Shown: positions 1 through 4,708, numbered from the stretch's first letter. The stretch is 6,521 nt of DNA from Microcaldota archaeon (GCA_015522865.1 WALN01000045.1:1-6521), one strand, 5' to 3'. Program-made: numbers and translations. The notes: generated by a model from the letters alone, not told the origin.

Positions 1-188
1 GCACTTCTTGATGCAACTTCTTTTTAAGAAGTTGCGCAGCACCAGAAAGTTCTTTCTTTTGGGACAGCTTAGCACTTTTCTTTCTTTTTAAGAAAGAAAA
101 GGGCCAGTTCTTGATGCAACTTCTTTCTAAGAAGTTGCTTTGGAACAGCTTAGCACTTTTCTTTCTTTTTAAGAAAGAAAGTGCCAGA
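1..188 (-). other. Putative T-loop intron/insertion in tRNA-Met, open at window edge
   Basis: Starts directly after TTCAAA of the T-loop, where tRNA position 60 should follow, and fills the rest of the window (at least 188 nt). No CCCGC T-stem partner and no CCTCGGC acceptor partner occurs in it. It consists of two tandem units, each with two strong hairpins. The same insertion point (59/60) is used in tRNA-Glu at 2069-2138, where the 3' exon is visible, so an intron is the simplest reading. Its 3' boundary cannot be seen, and the splice structure cannot be tested here. Confidence 0.55.
5..187. repeat. Tandem repeat of two paired-hairpin units
   Basis: Unit 1 spans about 5-107 and unit 2 about 108-187. 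Each begins TTCTTGATGCAAC and ends GGCCAG or TGCCAG. Each carries hairpin A (arms GCAACTTCTT/AAGAAGTTGC, 3-nt loop; 13-35 and 116-138), then hairpin B, whose core TTTTCTTTCTT-TTT-AAGAAAGAAA lies at 72-104 and 153-184. Between the hairpins both have a near-identical linker ending ACAGCTTA. Unit 1 has about 23 extra nt (36-58), including a further inverted repeat AGAAAG-TT-CTTTCT at 44-57. I find no ORF or protein signature. The array lies inside the minus-strand tRNA-Met T-loop insertion. Confidence 0.9.
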
Positions 189-269
189 TTTGAACCCGCG
201 ACCTCCAGATTGCTCCGGGGCTTTCGCCTATTATGAGTCTGGCGCTCTAACCAACTGAGCTACCTCGGC
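189..269 (-). tRNA. Elongator tRNA-Met (CAT), 5' part only; 3' end not in window
   Basis: Read on the minus strand from 269. Acceptor 5' strand GCCGAGG (269-263), D-arm GCTC/GAGC, anticodon stem CCAGA (242-238) and TCTGG (209-205), anticodon CAT at 235-233, a 5-nt variable loop, T-stem 5' strand GCGGG (199-195) and T-loop start TTCAAA (194-189). The body resembles archaeal elongator tRNA-Met more than initiator tRNA or the CAT tRNA-Ile2, from memory of those families. An intron splits the anticodon loop. After TTCAAA the expected T + CCCGC + CCTCGGC + A is missing; instead the sequence enters a hairpin repeat array that continues to the window edge. By analogy with tRNA-Glu at 1971 I read this as a large T-loop intron whose 3' exon lies before position 1. 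A truncated pseudogene or a tRNA made from separate pieces remains possible. Encoded beside metG, whose product would charge it. Confidence 0.8.
211..231 (-). other. Anticodon-loop intron of tRNA-Met (37/38)
   Basis: These 21 nt lie between A37 (232) and A38 (210) of the minus-strand tRNA, the canonical archaeal intron site. The intron contains GGC-GAAA-GCC, a short stem with a GNRA tetraloop. Exon bases CTC (237-235) can pair with intron GAG (215-213). This gives a bulge-helix-bulge of relaxed form: three good pairs, an A-G mismatch in the fourth, and a mismatched inner helix next to the 5' bulge. Removing it restores a normal 7-base anticodon loop CTCATAA. Confidence 0.8.
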
Positions 270-292
270 ACAAACTAACCTACAATTTGTAC

Positions 293-301
293 AATTAAAA
301 A
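293..301. promoter_or_regulatory. AT-rich TATA-like box, possibly serving both directions
   Basis: AATTAAAAA is centred about 25 nt before the ATG at 323, the spacing expected for a leaderless archaeal mRNA. It is also centred about 28 nt before the tRNA-Met 5' end at 269 on the other strand. No better box is visible in the 53 bp between the two genes, so one element may position TBP for both. The match to a consensus TATA box is only moderate. Confidence 0.45.
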
Positions 302-322
302 CTTTTCCGGCTTTATTTTTTT

Positions 323-778
323 ATGCTGAACTTTTTACAAACTCCTTTGTTAGTAAGCTTCTTCAGTTCTTTCCATCATATTTCCATCATGGTTTTTATC
401 ACCATTTTAGCGCTTCTAATTTTAAAAAAGAGAAAGCGTTTGTTGCTGGCCCTTTTTATTGGAGTCGGGCTTGCCTTAATAGCGCAAAGTTTCTACGCAC
501 AGCCAAGGCCCTGTGTTTCTATTCCTTCTCCAGTTCCCTGCCCATCTACATATGGATTTCCCTCAGGCCATGCCACTTTTGCGTTTGTATTAATAAGCGC
601 TTCACTTGACACTCTCTGGTTTTGGTTTTTCTTTCCGCTCGGTCTTTTAATTTCGTTTTCTAGATATATTATAGGTGTTCATACGCCGTTCCAACTTATT
701 GCAGGGTCTGCGCTTGGATGTGCTTCCTATTATTTTGCGTACAAGCTGCTTAAATGGATGGGGATTAAAGATGGATGA
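323..778 (+). CDS. PAP2-family membrane phosphatase (lipid/polyprenyl phosphate type)
   Basis: A 151-residue protein with about four or five hydrophobic segments (roughly 10-34, 39-57, 85-110, 125-145). The three PAP2 signature regions are present: RP at 62-63, FPSGHA around 79-84 with PSGH at 80-83, and SR-x5-H at 113-120. The family removes phosphate from lipid phosphates or diphosphates such as undecaprenyl/dolichyl diphosphate through a phospho-histidine intermediate at the membrane. Two signature residues differ: the lysine expected seven before R62 is Q55, and the aspartate four after H120 is Q124. Both histidines and the arginines are kept. It is short for the family. The start at 323 is the first ATG and sits about 25 nt after a TATA-like box, so the message may be leaderless. 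It overlaps the next gene, a SEC59 homologue, by 8 nt, which points to polyprenyl-phosphate metabolism. The exact substrate is unknown. Confidence 0.88.
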   Translation: MLNFLQTPLLVSFFSSFHHISIMVFITILALLILKKRKRLLLALFIGVGLALIAQSFYAQPRPCVSIPSPVPCPSTYGFPSGHATFAFVLISASLDTLWFWFFFPLGLLISFSRYIIGVHTPFQLIAGSALGCASYYFAYKLLKWMGIKDG

Positions 779-1325
779 GAATTATAGACAGTTTATTCAC
801 GCTTTTTTTTCATTTTTATTAATTGTCTTCTTTCTTATTTTCGGGCAGATTCTAACTTCGTATTTTCTCATTTTGGTTTTAGTTGCTTTCCTGTTTCTTG
901 CACATTTTAAAGCTCTTAGATTTCAAATCCCATTTGTAGATGAATTGCTTGATTTACTTGAAAGGGATAGGCATTATCCTTTCAAAGGAGCGATTCTTTA
1001 TCTTATAGGCGCATTGCTATTAGTTTGTTTTGTTCCTGAGAAGTCCTTAGTTCTCGTTTCGCTTTCATGTATAGGATTTGGAGACGCCGCCTCTACTATT
1101 TTTGGAAGGCTCGGAAAAACAAGAATTTGGTGGAGCAAGAAAAAAACATTTATCGGTTCATTATTCTTCTTTTTATTTTCTTTACCTTTAGCTATTCTTT
1201 TTAAGGGGATTTCTTCACTGCCTTTAGTTTTTATTCTCGCCTTTGCAGAGTCTTTTGATTTCATAGATGATAATATATTTTTACCTGTTGTAGTAATTTT
1301 ATTGTGGGCGCTGAAAGTGATTTAA
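771..1325 (+). CDS. SEC59/dolichol-kinase-like integral membrane protein
   Basis: A 184-residue, mostly hydrophobic protein resembling the SEC59 (COG0170) family. That family includes CTP-dependent dolichol, phytol/farnesol and diacylglycerol kinases and is distantly similar to CDP-diglyceride synthases. Visible signatures are LLERDRHYPFKGAILYLIG at 62-80, GDAASTIFGRLGK at 104-116 with the GD...GR..GK pattern, KKTFIGS at 124-130, and a late acidic ES.DFIDDN at 160-168 near the last membrane segment. The likely reaction is CTP-dependent phosphorylation of a polyprenol in the membrane. I chose the ATG at 771 rather than a farther upstream start because upstream codons would lie inside the PAP2 gene and read as non-homologous sequence, while MDENYRQ leads straight into the first helix. 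It overlaps the PAP2 gene by 8 nt and shares one base with the next gene (TAATG), so co-translation is likely. The substrate cannot be assigned from sequence. Confidence 0.85.
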   Translation: MDENYRQFIHAFFSFLLIVFFLIFGQILTSYFLILVLVAFLFLAHFKALRFQIPFVDELLDLLERDRHYPFKGAILYLIGALLLVCFVPEKSLVLVSLSCIGFGDAASTIFGRLGKTRIWWSKKKTFIGSLFFFLFSLPLAILFKGISSLPLVFILAFAESFDFIDDNIFLPVVVILLWALKVI

Positions 1326-1969
1326 TGAAAGGAAAGCTTATTGTGATTGAGGGTTTGGACATGAGTGGTAAGGCAACGCAGGCAGCTCTACTTTCAAAAA
1401 AACTTAAAAAAGACAAAAAGAAGGTAAAAGTTTTTCATTTTCCGGTGTATCGCTCGACTCTTGGCGGAGTAATTAAAGAATATTTAAAAGGGAAGTTCGG
1501 AAAAAAAGAAGCGATATCAACTGAGACCGCTGCTCTGCTTTATTCTGCAGACAGATATCAATTTAAGGAGCAGATCAATTCACTTCTCAAAAAAGGATAT
1601 TTTGTTATTTGCGATAGATACATTTGGAGCAATTTATTTCAGGTAGCAAAAGCAAAAAAGAAAGAACGAGACGCCCTCATCAAGTGGCTCAGATGCATTT
1701 CGTCAAGACTTCCAAAGCCAGATGTTACTTTCTATCTCGTAGCTCCCGTTTCGCTTATCTCTTCAAATCTAAAATATAAAAAGCCAGATATTAATGAAAG
1801 AGATATTGGCTACCAAAAAAGAGTGAAAAAGCTCTTTAGTAATATGTGTAAAAGAGAGAAATGGATTGTTATTGAAAGTGCATTTAAGAAGGGCAGCGCA
1901 TATCATTTCAGACCGAAAAAAGAAATTTTGGGCGAGATATATAAAAAGCTAAAAGAAAAATTATATTAG
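1325..1969 (+). CDS. tmk: Thymidylate kinase (dTMP kinase)
   Basis: A 214-residue cytoplasmic P-loop kinase that converts dTMP and ATP to dTDP, the step before dTTP. Visible features are the P-loop EGLDMSGKATQ at 9-19 (K16, T18), HFP at 38-40 near the dTMP pocket, SADRYQF at 74-80, the DRY motif at 97-99 followed by a serine (DRYIWSNLFQ), and a LID/helix region KPDINERDIGYQKRV at 153-167. Length is normal for the family. The ATG at 1325 overlaps the preceding stop in TAATG, and GTGAT just upstream can pair with the 16S tail. An in-frame GTG at 1304 would add seven residues, but it lies inside the upstream gene and the family begins just before the KLIVIEG strand. It is rich in lysine, fitting the AT-rich genome. 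It is last in the three-gene operon; its stop is one base before tRNA-Glu, and its 3' end carries that tRNA's TATA box. Confidence 0.93.
   Translation: MKGKLIVIEGLDMSGKATQAALLSKKLKKDKKKVKVFHFPVYRSTLGGVIKEYLKGKFGKKEAISTETAALLYSADRYQFKEQINSLLKKGYFVICDRYIWSNLFQVAKAKKKERDALIKWLRCISSRLPKPDVTFYLVAPVSLISSNLKYKKPDINERDIGYQKRVKKLFSNMCKREKWIVIESAFKKGSAYHFRPKKEILGEIYKKLKEKLY
1938..1947 (+). promoter_or_regulatory. TATA box for tRNA-Glu, inside the end of tmk
   Basis: TATATAAAAA is the best TATA box in this stretch. Its centre is about 28 nt before the first base of the tRNA at 1971, the usual archaeal distance to the start site. It is also coding: it forms the tmk codons for I-Y-K-K. The tRNA can therefore be transcribed independently of the operon. 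Confidence 0.7.
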
Positions 1970-2010
1970 TGCTCCGGTCGTCTAGTCCGGACAAGGACGC
2001 AGGCCTCTCA

Positions 2011-2047
2011 TAGAGAGTTAATTATAAAGAAATAAATTTCTGGGGAA
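2011..2047 (+). other. Anticodon-loop intron of tRNA-Glu (37/38) with clear BHB
   Basis: A 37-nt intron. The BHB can be drawn completely. The outer helix is the anticodon stem. The central helix is exon CTCT (2005-2008) with intron GGGG (2042-2045), including two G-U pairs. The 5' bulge is CA|T (2009-2011) and the 3' bulge is AA|A (2046-2048). The inner helix is AGAGA (2012-2016) with TTTCT (2037-2041). This fixes the cuts after 2010 and 2047, as expected for the archaeal tRNA splicing endonuclease. Confidence 0.88.
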
Positions 2048-2068
2048 AGCCTGCAACCCGGGTTCAAA

Positions 2069-2138
2069 CCATCCCTTTTCTTAAAAAGAAAAGCGGCAGG
2101 CTGTCGGAAAGGAACATCTTTCTTTTTGGAAGCGGAAA
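2069..2138 (+). other. T-loop intron of tRNA-Glu (59/60)
   Basis: A 70-nt insertion between A59 (2068) and T60 (2139). The AAA at both ends leaves a shift of up to three bases possible. A relaxed BHB fits the stated cut. The outer helix is the T-stem. The central helix is TTCA (2063-2066) with CGGA (2133-2136), with one G-U pair and one mismatch. The bulges are AA|C and AA|T. The inner helix is CATCC (2070-2074) with GGAAG (2128-2132), with one A-A mismatch. Inside are a hairpin CTTTTCTT-AAA-AAGAAAAG (2075-2093) and a second, GAAAG/CTTTC (2107-2111 with 2118-2122). Archaeal T-loop introns are known, but less common than 37/38 introns. Confidence 0.82.
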
Positions 2139-2183
2139 TCCCGGCCGGAGCATACATCACAAAAACAAGAGAAATCACATAAA

Positions 2184-2191
2184 TTTAAATA
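2184..2191 (+). promoter_or_regulatory. TATA box for the small-gene pair
   Basis: TTTAAATA lies within an AT-only run (2181-2197). Its centre is about 25 nt before the ATG at 2213, with no Shine-Dalgarno between, so a leaderless transcript is likely. It separates this pair from the tRNA-Glu gene upstream. Confidence 0.65.
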
Positions 2192-2212
2192 TTTAAAGTG
2201 CATTTAGTTATT

Positions 2213-2539
2213 ATGCCGCTAGATAATTTTATTTTCGCTCTTCAATTTATGTTAAGAAAAAAAAGATTTTTCAAAGCAAGCGAGACTAGTTTTTCAGCAG
2301 AAGAGCTTACTATTATACAAAAGAAAATAAACCATGTTTTATATTTAGGGTCTAAAAACGAAAATTCTATAGAGTTTATACAAAAGAAAACTAAGCTTAG
2401 GCAGGAGGAGATAAAGTTTATTCTAGATAATGCAGGAACTTTCAACAGAATTATTAAAGGTAAAATTCAGGAAGATAAAAAAAAGAGGTCGGATGTTGGT
2501 GACCGTTTTTACTTGCCTGCCGCCCGGGTATACAAGTGA
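2213..2539 (+). CDS. Small basic protein of unknown function, possible helix-turn-helix
   Basis: A 108-residue protein that I do not recognise. It begins with a short hydrophobic stretch (FIFALQFML, 6-14) followed by a basic patch RKKR (15-18). A central predicted-helical part (27-80) includes SIEFIQKKTKLRQEEIKFIL at 52-71, which has the helix-turn-helix rhythm of DNA-binding or winged-helix domains; this is only a resemblance. The tail is lysine-rich and then ends in DRFYLPAARVYK. I chose the ATG at 2213 over the GTG at 2198 because 2198 is too close to the TATA box to lie in the transcript. Five bases separate it from the next gene, so the two are likely cotranscribed. Codon use matches its neighbours, and the upstream TATA box supports a real gene. 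Confidence 0.65.
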   Translation: MPLDNFIFALQFMLRKKRFFKASETSFSAEELTIIQKKINHVLYLGSKNENSIEFIQKKTKLRQEEIKFILDNAGTFNRIIKGKIQEDKKKRSDVGDRFYLPAARVYK

Positions 2540-2544
2540 ATTAG

Positions 2545-2883
2545 ATGCAAACTGTATTACGTACTGCAAAAATTAGCAAATTTAAATTTTCCATTTTGCT
2601 CAAAAAAAATAATCTTCTCTTGAAGTTTAACATTCCTAAGAAGATAGTTGCTTTGCTTTCCGTTAAAAGAGTTTCAGCTATTTTGGAGAGCAGCTCTCAT
2701 TCTCTGCAGCGCGGAGGTTATGTTTTTACCTCGCCCGGAGTAACCCTCCCAGAGAAATTTTCTAAAAGTAATTTGAGAGCTGCAGAGAAAATAGTTTTAG
2801 AACTTGGGCAATCGATAGTTCAGCAGGTTGAGCGGGAGTATAAATTAGAGTTGGCAAAAAAACACTGGAACAAATTAAAATGA
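2545..2883 (+). CDS. Small basic protein of unknown function, second of a pair
   Basis: A 112-residue protein of unknown family. The N-terminal half (1-60) alternates hydrophobic and basic residues, as in a beta-rich domain (FKFSILLKKNNLLLKFNIPKK at about 13-33). A glycine-containing turn GGYVFTSPGVTLPEKF follows at about 57-72, then a long amphipathic helix rich in charged residues (77-112) that could form a coiled coil or a binding helix. No signal peptide, metal site or nucleotide-binding motif is visible. The ATG at 2545 is preceded by GTGA at 6-nt spacing, which overlaps the upstream stop codon and could serve as a partial Shine-Dalgarno. It is the last gene before a convergent metG; only 30 bp separate the two stops. 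The pair may act together, but I cannot name a function. Confidence 0.65.
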   Translation: MQTVLRTAKISKFKFSILLKKNNLLLKFNIPKKIVALLSVKRVSAILESSSHSLQRGGYVFTSPGVTLPEKFSKSNLRAAEKIVLELGQSIVQQVEREYKLELAKKHWNKLK

Positions 2884-2913
2884 TCTCTGTTGGATACTTG
2901 TTTGGTAAATTAT

Positions 2914-4545
2914 TCATTGGCTAATTTTTTCAATATCCTCATTATTTATTTTTTCATATAGCGGCGATATATCTCCAATTTTCATCCCGCCTTTTATTAA
3001 GCTATAATCCCCCCATTTCTTTGAAGCTTTTTCTACATTTAGTTGTTTAAATACTTTTTCTGATGAATTTGTTACAACTGGATAGAGAGCAAGCGAAAGC
3101 GCGTAAACTGCTTTTGTGCTGAGAAATACTACTGTTTTTGCTTCGTTTGTATTTTCTTTTATTAAATGCCAGGGCTCGCGTTTGTTAAAATAGCTATTAC
3201 ATTCATGTGTGAATCCCATAACTTTTTCCAGCCCTTTTTTCAGCTCTATTTTCTCAAATTTTTCCTCAACCTCGCCTGCAAAATTTTTCAAACTCTCGGC
3301 AAATTTTTTATCCTCCTCGTTGTATTCTGCTGGTTCTGGAATTTCTCCTTTAAATTTGTTTTTGACAAACGAGAGCACTCTGTATATAAAATTTCCATAC
3401 TCGTCTATCAATTCATTGTTAACTTTTGTTTGAAATTCTTTCCATGAGAATTCCCCGTCTGAAATAGTGTTCGGCGTAGTTGCAATGTAGTAGTATCTAA
3501 GAAAATCAGCGTCAAAACGGTTAAGGTAGTCCTCTAATGAGATGAGTGTTCCTCTGCTCTTGCTCATTTTTCTGCCTTCCATTATCGCCCATCCTCTGGT
3601 CGGTATTCTGCGCGGAAGGTTCAGCCCCGCCTCTTTAAGCATCGATGGCCAGAATAAAAAGTGGTGGTACTCTATGTCCTTGCCTATAAAATGCACTATT
3701 TCCGCGTTCTTGTCCTCCCAAAATTCTTTCCATGACCTTCCATTCTCTTCCGCCCATTTTGCGGTAGATGAAACATAGCCTATCGGAGCATCGAACCATA
3801 CATAAAAGTACTTATTTTTCTCTCCCGGTATTTTTATTCCAAAATAAGGAGCATCTCTTGTTATGTCCCAGTCTTGCAGCCCCTCATCAATCCACCCTTT
3901 TAAATGATGTACAACATCCTGAGGAAGTTCTTTGTTTTCATTAAACCAATTCAGTAAAAACTCTGAAAATTCGCTTAATTTGAAGAAATAGTGGGTACTT
4001 TTTTTTCTTATGGGCGTTGTTCCGCAGATTGCACATTTTGGTTCTATCAGCTGGGTAGGAGAGTAGACCCTTCCGCATTTCTCACACCCATCTCCATATT
4101 GATTTTCGGCTCCGCAGTAGGGACATGTCCCTAAAACGTACCGGTCCGGAAGAAATCGGTTGCATTTAGGGCAGTACATCTGCTCCACTTCCTTTTTGTA
4201 TATTCTTTTCTTTAATTTTTCAAAAAACATTTCTGTGAATTCTTTGTTTTCTTTAGAATGCGTATGGTAAAATATATCAAAATTTATACCAAGTCTTTTA
4301 AATTCTTCTTTGTGTATTTCATGAAATTCTTTAGTTATCTCTTCTGCTTTTCTCCCCTCTTTCTCAGCATTTATCTGGATTGGCGCCCCATGCTCATCAG
4401 ACGCACACACATAAATGCAGTCATATTGCTTCAATTTACAGTATTTAGAATAAACATCAGCCGGCAGATACGTGCTTCTCACATGCCCTATATGCAACTT
4501 CCCATTTGCATAGGGCAGTGCTGCAGTTACCAAAATTTTCCTCAT
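2914..4545 (-). CDS. metG: Methionyl-tRNA synthetase
   Basis: Class I synthetase that charges initiator and elongator tRNA-Met with methionine in the cytoplasm. It has 543 residues from this start. In order: the HIGH motif at 18-21 within ALPYANGKLHIGH, the CASDEHG stretch near 47-53, a connective domain with two zinc knuckles (Cys 125, 128, 141, 144 and Cys 154, 157, 171, 174), WFDAPIGYVSS around 250-260, FIGKDIEYHHFLFW near 286-299, KMSKS at 326-330, then the helical anticodon-binding domain. Two four-Cys knuckles are typical of archaeal and E. coli-type enzymes. No C-terminal EMAPII-like tRNA-binding domain is present; in archaea it is often absent or separate. I chose the ATG at 4545 (MRKILVTAALPYANG) because the family starts there and a TATA box lies about 24 nt upstream, giving a leaderless message. 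The ATG at 4560 would add five residues but falls only 4 nt after the TATA box. It is convergent with the small-gene pair and divergent from the thermosome gene. Confidence 0.95.
   Translation of the reverse strand: MRKILVTAALPYANGKLHIGHVRSTYLPADVYSKYCKLKQYDCIYVCASDEHGAPIQINAEKEGRKAEEITKEFHEIHKEEFKRLGINFDIFYHTHSKENKEFTEMFFEKLKKRIYKKEVEQMYCPKCNRFLPDRYVLGTCPYCGAENQYGDGCEKCGRVYSPTQLIEPKCAICGTTPIRKKSTHYFFKLSEFSEFLLNWFNENKELPQDVVHHLKGWIDEGLQDWDITRDAPYFGIKIPGEKNKYFYVWFDAPIGYVSSTAKWAEENGRSWKEFWEDKNAEIVHFIGKDIEYHHFLFWPSMLKEAGLNLPRRIPTRGWAIMEGRKMSKSRGTLISLEDYLNRFDADFLRYYYIATTPNTISDGEFSWKEFQTKVNNELIDEYGNFIYRVLSFVKNKFKGEIPEPAEYNEEDKKFAESLKNFAGEVEEKFEKIELKKGLEKVMGFTHECNSYFNKREPWHLIKENTNEAKTVVFLSTKAVYALSLALYPVVTNSSEKVFKQLNVEKASKKWGDYSLIKGGMKIGDISPLYEKINNEDIEKISQ
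2925..2930 (+). terminator. Possible oligo-T terminator for the small-gene pair
   Basis: A run of six T on the plus strand, 42 nt after the stop at 2883. Archaeal termination often needs only a T-run. This one lies within the last codons of the opposing metG, as is common in tight convergent pairs. Evidence is the run alone. Confidence 0.3.
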
Positions 4546-4564
4546 ATTTGTTTCAAGCATTTAA

Positions 4565-4572
4565 CTTTTATA
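4565..4572 (-). promoter_or_regulatory. TATA box for metG
   Basis: TATAAAAG on the minus strand, centred about 24 nt before the ATG at 4545. This predicts transcription starting at or next to that codon, and it rules against the ATG at 4560, which lies nearly against the box. Confidence 0.65.
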
Positions 4573-4667
4573 TTATTAGCTCAACAAATACTCTTGTTTT
4601 TACTATTCTCTATCATTTTACTCTGATTTGGGTGAGCGGATTGCGTTATGTTTTTATTATTAACTGC

Positions 4668-4675
4668 TATAATTA
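4668..4675 (+). promoter_or_regulatory. TATA box for the thermosome gene
   Basis: TATAATTA is centred about 24 nt before 4695. A start there would give a message beginning at or just before the GGAGGTG site. A weaker AT-rich run at 4650-4657 could instead give a leader of about 20 nt. Which one is used bears on the choice of start codon. Confidence 0.5.
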
Positions 4676-4695
4676 ATACCAATTTAACTAATTAT

Positions 4696-4702
4696 GGAGG
4701 TG
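4696..4702 (+). promoter_or_regulatory. Strong Shine-Dalgarno site GGAGGTG
   Basis: GGAGGTG is a seven-base match to the complement of the usual archaeal 16S rRNA 3' end. It lies 6 nt before the TTG at 4709, ideal spacing, and 18 nt before the ATG at 4721, too far. It begins within the possible ATG at 4694, so that ATG would have to be used without it. Confidence 0.65.
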
Positions 4703-4708
4703 TTTAAA

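Larger units (their letters stand above)
1971..2152 (+). tRNA. tRNA-Glu (CTC) with two introns
   Basis: Exons 1971-2010, 2048-2068 and 2139-2152 join to a 75-nt tRNA. Acceptor GCTCCGG (1971-1977) pairs with CCGGAGC (2145-2151), with discriminator A at 2152. D-stem GTCT/GGAC. Anticodon stem CAGGC (2000-2004) pairs with GCCTG (2049-2053). Anticodon CTC at 2007-2009 reads GAG. T-stem CCGGG (2058-2062) pairs with CCCGG (2140-2144) around a spliced T-loop TTCAAAT. CCA is not encoded. One intron is at the canonical 37/38 site and the other in the T-loop at 59/60. Both exon sets pair perfectly in the acceptor and T-stem, so this looks like a working gene. It sits one base after tmk. Confidence 0.93.

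Noticed and set aside
72..104. Hairpin B as an intrinsic bacterial-type terminator
   Set aside because: The T run is in the loop region rather than after the stem, the same structure recurs in tandem, and the genome is archaeal.
5..187. Hairpin repeats as a CRISPR array
   Set aside because: Only two units of unequal length, with internal hairpins and no unique spacers between short identical repeats; no cas genes nearby.
181..189. TCTGGCA on the minus strand as a real acceptor 3' end of tRNA-Met
   Set aside because: It pairs with GCCGAGG only at GCC/GGC plus wobble pairs, and would leave the T-stem without a partner. CTGGC-type sequence also recurs in each repeat unit, so it belongs to the insertion.
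998..1264. Minus-strand ORF of 88 aa
   Set aside because: Lies antisense within the SEC59-like gene, has a low-complexity lysine-rich product and no promoter.
771..1325. SEC59-like protein as CDP-archaeol synthase (CarS) or bacterial CdsA
   Set aside because: The motif order GD...GR..GK, KKT..GS and a terminal IDDN matches the SEC59 kinase family better; distant relationship to CdsA is acknowledged.
2242..2445. Minus-strand ORF of 67 aa
   Set aside because: Antisense to the first small gene, which has a TATA box and a downstream partner; no start signal.
3166..3778. Plus-strand ORFs of 74-93 aa in metG
   Set aside because: All are antisense to conserved MetRS sequence, including KMSKS, and overlap one another in different frames.
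4258..4626. Plus-strand ORF of 122 aa over the start of metG
   Set aside because: Antisense to the conserved HIGH-motif region of MetRS and its promoter; the hydrophobic translation is a shadow of the AT-rich opposite strand.
4573..4667. A structured RNA or operator in the metG-thermosome intergenic region
   Set aside because: I see only the two promoters; no convincing stem, inverted repeat, or C/D box pair.
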